The notes under the pieces were generated by a model. That model saw nothing but the letters and a program-made list of their open reading frames with translations, was not told the DNA's origin and did no database searches. This document shows, piece by piece, positions 8,427-15,315 of a stretch of 52,596 nt of DNA; positions within the stretch are counted from its first letter, which is position 1; every line of letters begins with the position of its first letter. Origin of the DNA: Lachnospiraceae bacterium. GTDB taxonomy: Bacteria; Bacillota; Clostridia; Lachnospirales; Lachnospiraceae. Made by a program: the position numbers and the translations under genes. The stretch is taken from NCBI GenBank assembly GCA_009774215.1, contig VSNH01000008.1, forward strand, positions 1 to 52,596, given 5' to 3'.

Positions 8427-8855
8427 CTATCGTTCTATGGTAATCTGCCGATAGTCAAAGCCTTCCGCCAGATTCTTTTCAATTGTAATACGGATGCAGT
8501 CCTTTGGCAGAATCTCCCGGATCAGCTCCGCCCACTCGATCAGGCAGACACCCTCCCCGTAGAAACAGTCCTCGCAGCCGATCTCCTCCATCTCCTCCAC
8601 GTCCCCGATGCGGTACACATCGAAATGATGCAGAGGCAGCCTGCCATCCTCATAGCTTTGCAGGATCGTAAAGGTGGGGCTGTTCACCGGCTCCATTATG
8701 CCGAGTCCCGCCGCGAAACCCTGCGTAAATACCGTCTTGCCCACGCCCAGATCCCCTGCCAGCGCATAAATCTCCCCCGGAGCCGCCTTCTCCCCGAGAG
8801 CTTTCCCGTACGCAAATGTGTCCGCCGCGCTGTAACTCTCAACCGTTTCTTTCAT
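8427..8855 (-). CDS. tsaE: tRNA threonylcarbamoyladenosine biosynthesis ATPase TsaE
   Basis: TsaE is the P-loop ATPase that resets the TsaB-TsaD complex during t6A synthesis. The 142-residue product shows the Walker A G-D-L-G-V-G-K-T at about residue 34, N-S-P-T-F-T, H-H-F-D-V-Y-R and the W-A-E motif in V-C-L-I-E-W-A-E-L. The length is normal. GGAGG precedes the ATG. It is first in tsaE-tsaB-rimI, with one of the structured repeats directly upstream. Confidence 0.95.
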   Translation of the reverse strand: MKETVESYSAADTFAYGKALGEKAAPGEIYALAGDLGVGKTVFTQGFAAGLGIMEPVNSPTFTILQSYEDGRLPLHHFDVYRIGDVEEMEEIGCEDCFYGEGVCLIEWAELIREILPKDCIRITIEKNLAEGFDYRQITIER

Positions 8856-8888
8856 ACCAGCCTACCTCCATACGGAATCTTCCATCTG

Positions 8889-9024
8889 TGCAGAAAATGC
8901 CGTTTTCAGACATTCCCCTGTGTAATGCAGGGTTACAAGGCAGCTTTCGGAAGTTCCGGGCCAGCTATGTCGACTTCGAGATGCAAGCCTCTGCTGCCGC
9001 ATATTAGAACTTCTTCCTGCGTTG
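8889..9024 (-). repeat. Structured intercistronic repeat, family 1, copy a
   Basis: Read on the minus strand directly after the YcxB-like stop codon, AACGCAGG pairs with CCTGCATT to close a branched structure. This contains GAAGTTC/GAACTTC and the conserved core GGCAGCAGAGGCT. Hairpin A follows (GGGGAATG ... CATTTTC), ahead of tsaE. Although diverged, it shares its order of parts with the copies at 10881, 13482, 19112, 20454 and 34737. Confidence 0.6.
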
Positions 9025-9504
9025 TTATCCTCGTATCTTCACTTTCTTCGGCGGCATGTGAGTGGAAATGATCTCGATCGTCTTCATCTTCCCGTCGCCC
9101 AAATCCTTCTTCGGAAAAATGCAGGCATTCACCGCCGTGGTGTAAACCACAATGCTTTTCGGCGTGGAAACGGCCTTTACCATACCGTCCCATGCCATCT
9201 GCTCCGTAACGCCGTCCTGCGATACCTGTATGCCCTCGTCCGAAAGCTTATAGTGCAGGGGCTTCTGAAAGGCCGGATTGGATTTTGCCTGCGTGGCCGC
9301 CCGCAGAAAGAGCGTCCAGGGCAGATACAGCAGAATCACCAGCGCGATAATGAGGATCAGCGGCTGTCTGTTCGCCATAAAAAGAAACAGCATCAGCACA
9401 CCTACAAGCGTCCCCATCAGTCCGGGCAGACGCGAGTAAGTGTGCTGCAGCATATAATCATATAAAATATTGGGTGTTATTTTAACATCAAATTCGATTT
9501 CCAT
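9025..9504 (-). CDS. YcxB-like membrane protein
   Basis: The 159-residue product starts M-E-I-E-F-D-V-K-I-T, with two adjacent transmembrane helices at about residues 26-45 and 48-65. A cytoplasmic beta-rich domain follows with the W-D-G-M-V-K-A-V motif and Y-T-T-A-V-N-A-C-I-F-P-K-K-D, as in the YcxB-like family of unknown function. ATG 9504 gives the family-like start. It lies only 10 nt after a TATAAT box and has no ribosome site, so the message may be leaderless. A GTG at 9594 opens the frame earlier but lies upstream of the promoter. Confidence 0.75.
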   Translation of the reverse strand: MEIEFDVKITPNILYDYMLQHTYSRLPGLMGTLVGVLMLFLFMANRQPLILIIALVILLYLPWTLFLRAATQAKSNPAFQKPLHYKLSDEGIQVSQDGVTEQMAWDGMVKAVSTPKSIVVYTTAVNACIFPKKDLGDGKMKTIEIISTHMPPKKVKIRG

Positions 9505-9514
9505 ACTGAGATTT

Positions 9515-9542
9515 ATTATACTAAAATTTAGACAAAGTGCAA
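9515..9542 (-). promoter_or_regulatory. Promoter for the YcxB-like gene, close to its ATG
   Basis: TTGCAC (9542-9537) and TATAAT (9520-9515) are separated by 16 nt on the minus strand. The ATG at 9504 is 10 nt beyond the -10 box, so the start site would fall at or a few bases before the start codon. Confidence 0.6.
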
Positions 9543-9626
9543 GTGAAATTGTTTTGCGAAAAACCTCCTGCGAAAAACTTCCATTCTCCTTCACTTTTTA
9601 TAGTAATATAAATTGCTCTCGCCCCT

Positions 9627-10853
9627 TTACTCATGTCTCAGCGCCTCAATCGGGCTAAGCTTCGCCGCTTTTCTCGCGGGATAAATACCGAAGAAGATAC
9701 CCACACCCGAGGAGAACGCCGCCGCGATGATCACCGTGGATACATTGATCTGCGCCGCAAAACCCATGGCGCCGCAGACTGCCCTTGCGCCGAGCGCACC
9801 AAGTAAAATACCAATCAGACCGCCGATCAGGGTGATAATACCCGCCTCCGCCAAAAACTGTAAGAGAATGGACTTTGTTCTCGCCCCAAGCGACTTGCGG
9901 ATACCGATCTCCCGCGTCCGCTCCGTCACAGACACAAGCATGATATTCATAACGCCGATACCGCCGACAAGAAGCGAAATCGCCGCCACAAAGGAAATAA
10001 ACAGCGTGAGCATACTGAGAATCTGATCGTACTGAGCCGAATAATCCGCAAAGCTCTCCATCATAATCTTGTTTTCTCCCCGCACATTATAGCGATTTTC
10101 CAGAAGATTGATGGTGTCCGCCGCCACCTGCGTCACATATTCTGAGCTCTCCGCCACCACATAGAGCTGGCTAAATTCGCCGATCCACAGCCCATAGCCG
10201 GACGCCATGGCTGATAGCGGCATCTCCACCTGTAAATAACCGCTGCCGCTCATAGCGGAAATAAGACCGGCCGGCGTATCCTGTCTGATACCCACGATCC
10301 GCAGATCCTGACTCACATCCCATAGGGTAAGTTCGAAGCTCATGCCTACCACATCCGTTGTTCCAAACAGCGACCTTGCCGCGCTCTCCGTGATGACGCA
10401 GACCATGCTTGCCGCATCGCACTCACTCTGGGAAAAATATCTGCCCCTGACAATCGGCTCGCTGCCGATTGCATACTGCAGCGCCGTATTTCCGCCGTTA
10501 AGAACCGCCATAAAGTCTGATCCTTTGCGTCCTCTTGCCGTTGCGCCATAGTAGCCATACTGCGCCGTTGCACCTTTCACATGCTGCACCTTTTCCTTGA
10601 TCAGCGCAAAGTCTTCCTCCGTAAACTTCACGTCATTGCCTTCCTCATTATCATTGGTGTAAATGGCAATCAGACCGCCTCCCATGTTTTCCAGCTCCTC
10701 GTTGACAGAGCTTCGCACTCCGTTACCGATAGAGATAATCATAATGACGGAAGCGATACCGATGATAATACCCAGCATGGTGAGGGCGGAGCGCCCTTTA
10801 TTCGTCTTGATGTTCATCAAGGCGATTTTTATGTATTCCCATATCTGTCCCAT
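9627..10853 (-). CDS. MacB/FtsX-type ABC transporter permease
   Basis: The 408-residue product has one N-terminal transmembrane helix (about 20-42, with the N-K-G-R-S-A-L-T-M-L-G-I-I-I-G-I-A-S-V family start). A large extracellular MacB-PCD domain follows (about 45-260), then three C-terminal helices (about 285-310, 330-360 and 370-395) with the FtsX signature R-T-R-E-I-G-I-R-K-S-L-G-A and P-A-R-K-A-A-K-L-S-P-I-E-A-L-R-H-E. It would pair with the ATPase and adaptor upstream as a tripartite-like exporter of peptides or drugs. A structured repeat lies between adaptor and permease. Confidence 0.9.
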   Translation of the reverse strand: MGQIWEYIKIALMNIKTNKGRSALTMLGIIIGIASVIMIISIGNGVRSSVNEELENMGGGLIAIYTNDNEEGNDVKFTEEDFALIKEKVQHVKGATAQYGYYGATARGRKGSDFMAVLNGGNTALQYAIGSEPIVRGRYFSQSECDAASMVCVITESAARSLFGTTDVVGMSFELTLWDVSQDLRIVGIRQDTPAGLISAMSGSGYLQVEMPLSAMASGYGLWIGEFSQLYVVAESSEYVTQVAADTINLLENRYNVRGENKIMMESFADYSAQYDQILSMLTLFISFVAAISLLVGGIGVMNIMLVSVTERTREIGIRKSLGARTKSILLQFLAEAGIITLIGGLIGILLGALGARAVCGAMGFAAQINVSTVIIAAAFSSGVGIFFGIYPARKAAKLSPIEALRHE

Positions 10854-10880
10854 TTTGTTCCCTGTCCTTTATTTTCTATC

Positions 10881-11006
10881 ATGCGGAAAATGTCATTTTG
10901 GGGGCATTCTCCTATGCGAAACTGAGCGCTTCCAAGTCGGCTCTGCTGACTTTGCTCCCCGTCCTATGGCGAGAGGTCCTTAGAAGTGCTTTTCGCATTT
11001 CTCACG
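10881..11006 (-). repeat. Structured intercistronic repeat, family 1, copy b
   Basis: This copy fills the gap between the adaptor stop (11007) and the permease start (10853). On the minus strand ATGCGAAA pairs with TTTCGCAT to close the structure. Inside are AGCACTTC against GAAGCGCT and AAGTC/GACTT around GCAGAGCC. Hairpin A has GGAGAATGCC against GACATTTTCC. The sequence after the stop, CGTGAGAA, matches the opening of the guaB-downstream copies. Confidence 0.7.
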
Positions 11007-12620
11007 CTATGGCATCGGCATCGCCGTGACCGCCGTGCCCTCCTCAAATTCCATCCCGTTCGCCACAATGACATTATCGCCCTCCGAAAGTCCATCCTTC
11101 ACCTCGCTCATACTGTCGGACGCAATCCCTGCGGTAATGCGCTTCTTCGCCACCACGCCGTTTTCTTCCACATACACGAAATCGCCTTCACGATCGCTGT
11201 TAATCACTTCAATGGGCACCGTGATAACGCCCTCCGCCTTCGCCATGTGGACATAAACCTTAGCCTCCACGCCCAGGAAGATGTTCTCATCCGGATTATC
11301 TATGTTGACATCCACGCCAACCACCATAGCGCCGCTGTTATTCTGGGTAGCCATACCGTCAATCTTGCTCACCGTGCCCTCGTAGGTCTTACCCGCAATG
11401 TCCACGTCCGCCTTCTGACCCACTGCAATCTTTTCCAGATCATACTTGGAGACACTGAGTCTCACAAACACTTTCTCCGTGCTCTCTATGGTCACCAGCT
11501 TTCCGCTCTCCGTGGGCGGCTGTCCGGCAACCGCCTCCAGCTCCGTCACCACACCGCCGAAATCGGCCTTCAACCCGTTCTCCACCTCGGCGATAGCGTC
11601 CAGCTTCTCCTGATTGGTCAGTTTCTCAAGGGCGGTATCCGCTTCCAGCTTCGCCCTGCCGCCCGCGTCCAGAACTCCGTTTTCAGAGGATTCCTTCTGT
11701 GATTTCATCTCAGATTTGTATTCTTTGTAGGAAGCAATCAGTTCCTCTACATCCTTCGCCTGTCTCTGCAGTTCTCTGACCTCTTTATTGTTCTGCTCCT
11801 CATAGCCATTGTACTGCGCCTGCTGCTGCAGATTGAGCAAAACCTCTTCGTCATAGGCAATCTCCGCCTTGGCCGCCTCGTCTTTCTCCTTCTTCTCCGA
11901 GTCGTCGGAATCAATCCTCTGCTCCGCCTCCCAGGCGTGCCGCTCCTCCATGCGCTGCTTCTCATCCTGAATCTTTTTCTCCTGCTCCAAAATGGATGCC
12001 TGCAGGGCCGCCCCGTTATAATTCCAGCCAGCCTTCTTCTCCTCTATCTTCTTATTCAGCTCATCCAGCAGCTTTTCGTTGTCCGCGATCTGCTGTTCCA
12101 GCACCGCCAGATTGGTCGTTGCCTCGGACAGATCCGCTATGTACTCGTTATTCTTGTGCACAGAACTCTCATAGCCGCCCTCGTTGGAGGCCATCTTATA
12201 CTCCGCTTCCTGCTTTGCCTCGGACAGCGCTTTCTCGTCAAAGGTAAGCATCACGTCGCCCTTTTTCACCGTGTCGCCGGTGCTCACATTTACCATACCC
12301 ACCTTCACGGATACGGGCGCGAAGTAGGTCAGCGTCTCGTTGCTCTTCACCGTGCCGCCAGTGCTCAGAATCTGCTCCACATCCCCCACGGAAGCCGCCA
12401 CGGTAGTCACCATCGGCGCCGTGTTTTTCGCCACAAGGGAATTTCTCACAAAAAAAGCCACAACGAGCGCAGCCAGCACACCGGCAATCACCCTTCGGCG
12501 TATCTTTTTCTTCTTCTCCTTATCCATGGGAGTCTTTTCCTTCTTCGGCGTCATTTCCGTGATCTCTGTGTTTTCCGCCGCATTTTCTGCCTTATTCTTC
12601 GCCTTCCGAAACATTCTCAT
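11007..12620 (-). CDS. HlyD/MacA-type membrane-fusion adaptor
   Basis: The 537-residue product has a basic Lys-rich N-terminal tail (about 40 residues) and one transmembrane helix (about 48-66). A barrel-sandwich/lipoyl half follows (S-V-G-D-V-E-Q-I-L-S-T-G-G-T-V-K-S-N-E-T and G-D-T-V-K-K-G-D-V-M-L-T-F-D), then a long Lys/Glu-rich coiled-coil hairpin (about 130-350) and beta-barrel and membrane-proximal domains (to 537). It would link the MacB-type permease to the cell surface. The coiled coil is long for a Gram-positive adaptor. The ATG at 12620 follows AGGAGG. Its first 29 nt overlap the end of the ATPase gene, so translation is probably coupled. Confidence 0.88.
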   Translation of the reverse strand: MRMFRKAKNKAENAAENTEITEMTPKKEKTPMDKEKKKKIRRRVIAGVLAALVVAFFVRNSLVAKNTAPMVTTVAASVGDVEQILSTGGTVKSNETLTYFAPVSVKVGMVNVSTGDTVKKGDVMLTFDEKALSEAKQEAEYKMASNEGGYESSVHKNNEYIADLSEATTNLAVLEQQIADNEKLLDELNKKIEEKKAGWNYNGAALQASILEQEKKIQDEKQRMEERHAWEAEQRIDSDDSEKKEKDEAAKAEIAYDEEVLLNLQQQAQYNGYEEQNNKEVRELQRQAKDVEELIASYKEYKSEMKSQKESSENGVLDAGGRAKLEADTALEKLTNQEKLDAIAEVENGLKADFGGVVTELEAVAGQPPTESGKLVTIESTEKVFVRLSVSKYDLEKIAVGQKADVDIAGKTYEGTVSKIDGMATQNNSGAMVVGVDVNIDNPDENIFLGVEAKVYVHMAKAEGVITVPIEVINSDREGDFVYVEENGVVAKKRITAGIASDSMSEVKDGLSEGDNVIVANGMEFEEGTAVTAMPMP

Positions 12621-13293
12621 AGTCCTCCTCTATTTTGCCGTCCATAATTTTAATAACCCGTTTCGCCCGGGCTGCAATCTCATCATCATGGGTAATCAGA
12701 ATCACCGTCCTGCCCTCCTCATGAAGCCCCCTCAGAATATCCATGATCTCTTTGGTGGAATTGGAATCCAGATTTCCCGTCGGTTCGTCCGCCAGAATGA
12801 TGGGCGGCGCCTGCGCGATCGCTCTGGCTATGGCCACTCTCTGCTGCTGTCCGCCGGACATTTCCGAGGGCTTGTGTGTCTTACGTTTGGAAAGCCCTAC
12901 CTTGTCAAGCGCCTTCTCCGACAGCTCCACCCGTTCCTTCTTGCCCACGCCCCGATAAATCAATGGCAGCTCCACGTTCTCCACCGCCGTCAGGCTGGGA
13001 ATCAGGTTAAAGCCCTGAAAGACGAAGCCGATCTCCTGATTGCGGATGTCGGAAAGCTCGTCGTCCGACATGCTGCCCACGTTATGCCCATGCAGAAAAT
13101 AGCTGCCGCTCGTTGGCACGTCCAGACAGCCGAGCATGTTCATCAGCGTGGACTTCCCCGAGCCGGAATGGCCGATAATCGCCACGAACTCGCCCTCCCC
13201 GATAGTCAGGCTCACATGATCCAGAGCCTTCACTTCATTTTCCCCGGGATTGTAGACCTTGCAGATATCCCGGATTTCCACCAATGTCCCCAT
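12592..13293 (-). CDS. ABC transporter ATP-binding protein (MacB/LolD type)
   Basis: The 233-residue product has Walker A G-H-S-G-S-G-K-S-T (about 39), the Q-loop at F-V-F-Q-G-F-N-L, the signature M-S-G-G-Q-Q-Q-R-V-A-I-A-R, Walker B I-I-L-A-D-E-P-T-G-N-L-D and H-loop I-T-H-D. The first gene of the three-gene export operon, it powers the permease at 9627-10853. The order ATPase-adaptor-permease is typical of Firmicute MacB-like systems. A set of phased TTAAGA repeats lies upstream. Confidence 0.92.
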   Translation of the reverse strand: MGTLVEIRDICKVYNPGENEVKALDHVSLTIGEGEFVAIIGHSGSGKSTLMNMLGCLDVPTSGSYFLHGHNVGSMSDDELSDIRNQEIGFVFQGFNLIPSLTAVENVELPLIYRGVGKKERVELSEKALDKVGLSKRKTHKPSEMSGGQQQRVAIARAIAQAPPIILADEPTGNLDSNSTKEIMDILRGLHEEGRTVILITHDDEIAARAKRVIKIMDGKIEEDYENVSEGEE

Positions 13294-13402
13294 GATACTA
13301 CGTTCCTTTCCTTCCTTTTTATGTATATGCTAAGCCGTACAAGTTTCTCTATGTTATAACGAAACAGAGCCGCTTTTTGATTCAATTTTTTCACATTTTT
13401 TA

Positions 13403-13455
13403 TCTTAGCAGTGTTTTCTTAAAAGAAGCACACCAAAATCTTAAATCATTCTTAA
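13403..13455 (-). promoter_or_regulatory. Phased TTAAGA direct repeats upstream of the ABC efflux operon
   Basis: On the minus strand TTAAGA occurs at 13455-13450, 13444-13439 and 13422-13417, so the spacings are 11 and 22 bp, whole helical turns. A TAAGAT box (-10-like) lies at 13408-13403. Direct hexamers spaced by 11 bp are typical of OmpR/PhoP-family response-regulator sites. No regulator gene is in the window. Confidence 0.45.
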
Positions 13456-13481
13456 AATGTCCGTCCTACCATTATCTCGCA

Positions 13482-13600
13482 GTGCAGAGAATGCTGCTTA
13501 TCAGGCATTCTCCCATGTAAGACTTAGTACCTCCAAGTCAGCTGTGCCGGCTTTGCGATGCAGCCTCTGCTGCTGAGCATTAGAAGTATTTCTCATATTA
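13482..13600 (-). repeat. Structured repeat, family 1, copy c (degenerate)
   Basis: It lies in the 5' region of the ABC efflux operon rather than between two cistrons. The minus strand shows ATATGAGA against TCTTACAT as a weak closing stem, TACTTC against GGAGGTA, the core CAGCAGCAGAGGCTG, and hairpin A with GAGAATGCC/AGCATTCTC. Stems are less perfect than in other copies. Confidence 0.55.
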
Positions 13601-13777
13601 TTTTACACTATGAATCTTACAAAAATCTTACATCAACCTTACAAAAAAAGAAATACTACTTCTCCGCAGAAAAGTAGTATTTTTGCATTTTCTTTCAATC
13701 TTATGGCTGTCGTCCGATATTTATGGTATGATAAGAATATAAAAGTCATACGTAAGACCATAGGGAGGTGGAACAGT

Positions 13778-13942
13778 ATGCCAACAAACGAAAAAGAAAT
13801 CAATTGCCAGCTTTTTGACCAGCTTTCCATCTTGGAAAGAATCGAAGCCGTTACGGATGATGAAAAGGCGCTGAAGCAGATTGCCATTGAAAAACGGCAA
13901 ATCATGCGAAAGCTTTATCAGGAGCTCCCCAAAGCAGAATAA
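13778..13942 (+). CDS. Small protein of unknown function (54 aa)
   Basis: This small gene is on the plus strand, opposite to its neighbours. The ATG at 13778 follows AGGGAGGTGG, a strong ribosome site. A longer in-frame start at 13610 would add 56 residues with no such site. The product is charged and probably helical: M-P-T-N-E-K-E-I-N, then a Leu/Ile heptad-like stretch, ending Y-Q-E-L-P-K-A-E. A hairpin terminator follows within 35 nt. I do not recognise a family. Confidence 0.65.
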   Translation: MPTNEKEINCQLFDQLSILERIEAVTDDEKALKQIAIEKRQIMRKLYQELPKAE

Positions 13943-13974
13943 CGGCTATACAGAGAAGATAACCTGTTACACAT

Positions 13975-14012
13975 AAAAAAGAGGATGCTCACGCGGCATC
14001 CTCCTTTTGTTT
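13975..14012. terminator. Bidirectional terminator between convergent genes
   Basis: The stem GAGGATGC (13981-13988) / GCATCCTC (13996-14003) is flanked by A6 on the left and TCC plus TTTT-G-T7 on the right, so both strands show a hairpin followed by U-rich RNA. It separates the plus-strand 54-residue gene from the minus-strand ribU-like gene. Confidence 0.85.
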
Positions 14013-14015
14013 TTT

Positions 14016-14795
14016 TCACGCATTGCCGGAATTGGAAATCTCGCCCGCCCGTCTCTCCATCACCGGATTGGCATTTTTCAAAATCGGACTTAGAGGCTTG
14101 TAAATCAGCATCGTAACCCCCGAAGCCGCCACACTCTTTACGATATTCATGGGCGCTACCGCAAAAATCACGAAGCTCGTTATGTTGTGGATATTACCGT
14201 TGATCTCCGCACCCGCCGCGATGATCGCTTCCAGAGGCATCCCGAACAGCTTGGAGAAGGCGGGAAGCAGATAAACGCCGTTGAATGCCGAGCCGAACAC
14301 CGTCATAATCACGGAGCCCGCCACACATGCCGCTATGGCTCTTTTCTTTGTTTTTTTAAACATGTATAGGATCGACGCGGGCAGAACCAGACTGCAGCCG
14401 ATTACAAAGTTTGCAAGGTCGCCCACAAAGGCTGTGCTGGTACCCTTAATCACAAGTTTTAAGAGAATCTTGCAAAACTCGATCATCACACCTGCCACCG
14501 GACCGAACGCAAAGGCTCCCACCAGTGCGGGAATCTCTGAGAAATCCAACTGATAAAACCCCGGCGCCAAAAAAGGCACAGGGAAATCCAACATGTGCAG
14601 GATCACCGCCAACGCCGAGAAAAGGCCAATCATGGTAATCTTTCTGGTGGTGAGGATTCTGTCTGTCACCCCGTTTTTCTTCTGTACCGCCTTTTCCGTG
14701 CCGTAGGCGATGAAAAACAGCGCTGCCGCCACACCCACGCAGACAAGCACAAAAATCACATTGTCCGCAATACTCTGTAATAATCCGTTACCCAT
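14016..14795 (-). CDS. ribU: Riboflavin ECF transporter substrate-binding protein
   Basis: RibU is the membrane S-component that binds riboflavin and works with a shared ECF energising module. The 259-residue product has five to six transmembrane helices and the family stretches L-D-F-S-E-I-P-A-L-V-G and G-P-V-A-G-V, with N-F-V-I-G and a conserved Asn/Gly-rich region near the end. Control by an FMN riboswitch directly upstream strongly supports riboflavin as substrate. ATG 14795 follows GAGGAAAAG. The frame stays open to 14942, but that extension runs through a repeat. An extra N-terminal helix (about residues 8-28) precedes the usual RibU start M-I-G-L-F-S-A-L. Confidence 0.88.
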   Translation of the reverse strand: MGNGLLQSIADNVIFVLVCVGVAAALFFIAYGTEKAVQKKNGVTDRILTTRKITMIGLFSALAVILHMLDFPVPFLAPGFYQLDFSEIPALVGAFAFGPVAGVMIEFCKILLKLVIKGTSTAFVGDLANFVIGCSLVLPASILYMFKKTKKRAIAACVAGSVIMTVFGSAFNGVYLLPAFSKLFGMPLEAIIAAGAEINGNIHNITSFVIFAVAPMNIVKSVAASGVTMLIYKPLSPILKNANPVMERRAGEISNSGNA

Positions 14796-14890
14796 TTTTC
14801 TTTTCCTCACTTTCCGAAGCGTTTCCGCTCCATAAAATTTTGAGGAAAGTTCTTCTGACTCCGCCTGTGCGGGCGTATGCGGTTCTGTGC

Positions 14891-14981
14891 AATCGGGCAG
14901 AGAAGAGCCATCTTCCCTGCTCGCGCGTCGGGCACCCGTCAACTTCTGCTGACATATTTCCTCTGGGCGCCCGTGCGCATA
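14891..14981 (-). repeat. Structured repeat, family 2, copy A (ribU leader)
   Basis: On the minus strand: TATGCGCA, an 8-bp stem CGGGCGCC/GGTGCCCG enclosing CAGAGGAAATATG and the hairpin GTCA/TGAC, then GCGCG and a second hairpin AGGGAAGATG..TCTTCTCTGC, ending CGATT. It lies between the FMN-riboswitch terminator and the ribU start. Loop and junction segments match copy B at 36659-36747, while the 8-bp stem is different in sequence but still complementary. Confidence 0.65.
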
Positions 14982-15012
14982 AAAGAAACCCCCGAAGTCA
15001 AAACTCCGGGGG
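14981..15012 (-). terminator. Expression-platform terminator of the FMN riboswitch
   Basis: On the minus strand CCCCCGGAGT pairs with ACTTCGGGGG around a TTTG loop (15012-14989), followed by TTTCTTTT. It lies about 80 nt beyond the aptamer and upstream of ribU, as expected for transcription attenuation when FMN is bound. Confidence 0.88.
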
Positions 15013-15090
15013 AATACTCGCTAAACACATACCACGAATGTGGCACAGGTTCTCGTCCGATAAACATGACATCTCTGTCACCTTATCCTT

Positions 15091-15227
15091 CTTCTCTCAT
15101 CCAGACTATACTGTCGGTCTTGGAATTTCACCAAGTCAGCCGCCGATCCTCACGCGGGCAAACGTTTGAACCGTAACGGGTCGCGGACTATAACCGCCGG
15201 TAGGGAATTGCACCCTGCCCCGAAGAA
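15091..15227 (-). promoter_or_regulatory. FMN riboswitch (RFN element)
   Basis: The minus strand carries the conserved RFN parts in order: TCTTCGGGGCAGGGTG, AATTCCC-ACCGGCGGT, AGTCCGCGACCCG, the variable arm, GGATCGGCGG-TGACTTGGTG-AATTCCAA-ACCGACAGT, AGTCTGGATGAGAGAAG. FMN binding should favour the downstream terminator and reduce ribU expression. Confidence 0.96.
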
Positions 15228-15255
15228 CTTTTCTCTTATTTTGTTTACGTGTACT

Positions 15256-15284
15256 AGAATACCATGGAAATACACGAAAATCAA
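15256..15284 (-). promoter_or_regulatory. Promoter for the FMN-riboswitch/ribU transcript
   Basis: TTGATT (15284-15279), a 17-nt spacer and TATTCT (15261-15256) lie just before the aptamer on the minus strand. Confidence 0.65.
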
Positions 15285-15315
15285 GTTGTATTTTTGCTCG
15301 TTCATCCCTTCTGAA

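Noticed and set aside
14796..14942. N-terminal extension of ribU
   Set aside because: The frame is open but reads through a family 2 repeat; the ATG at 14795 has a ribosome site and gives a complete membrane protein.
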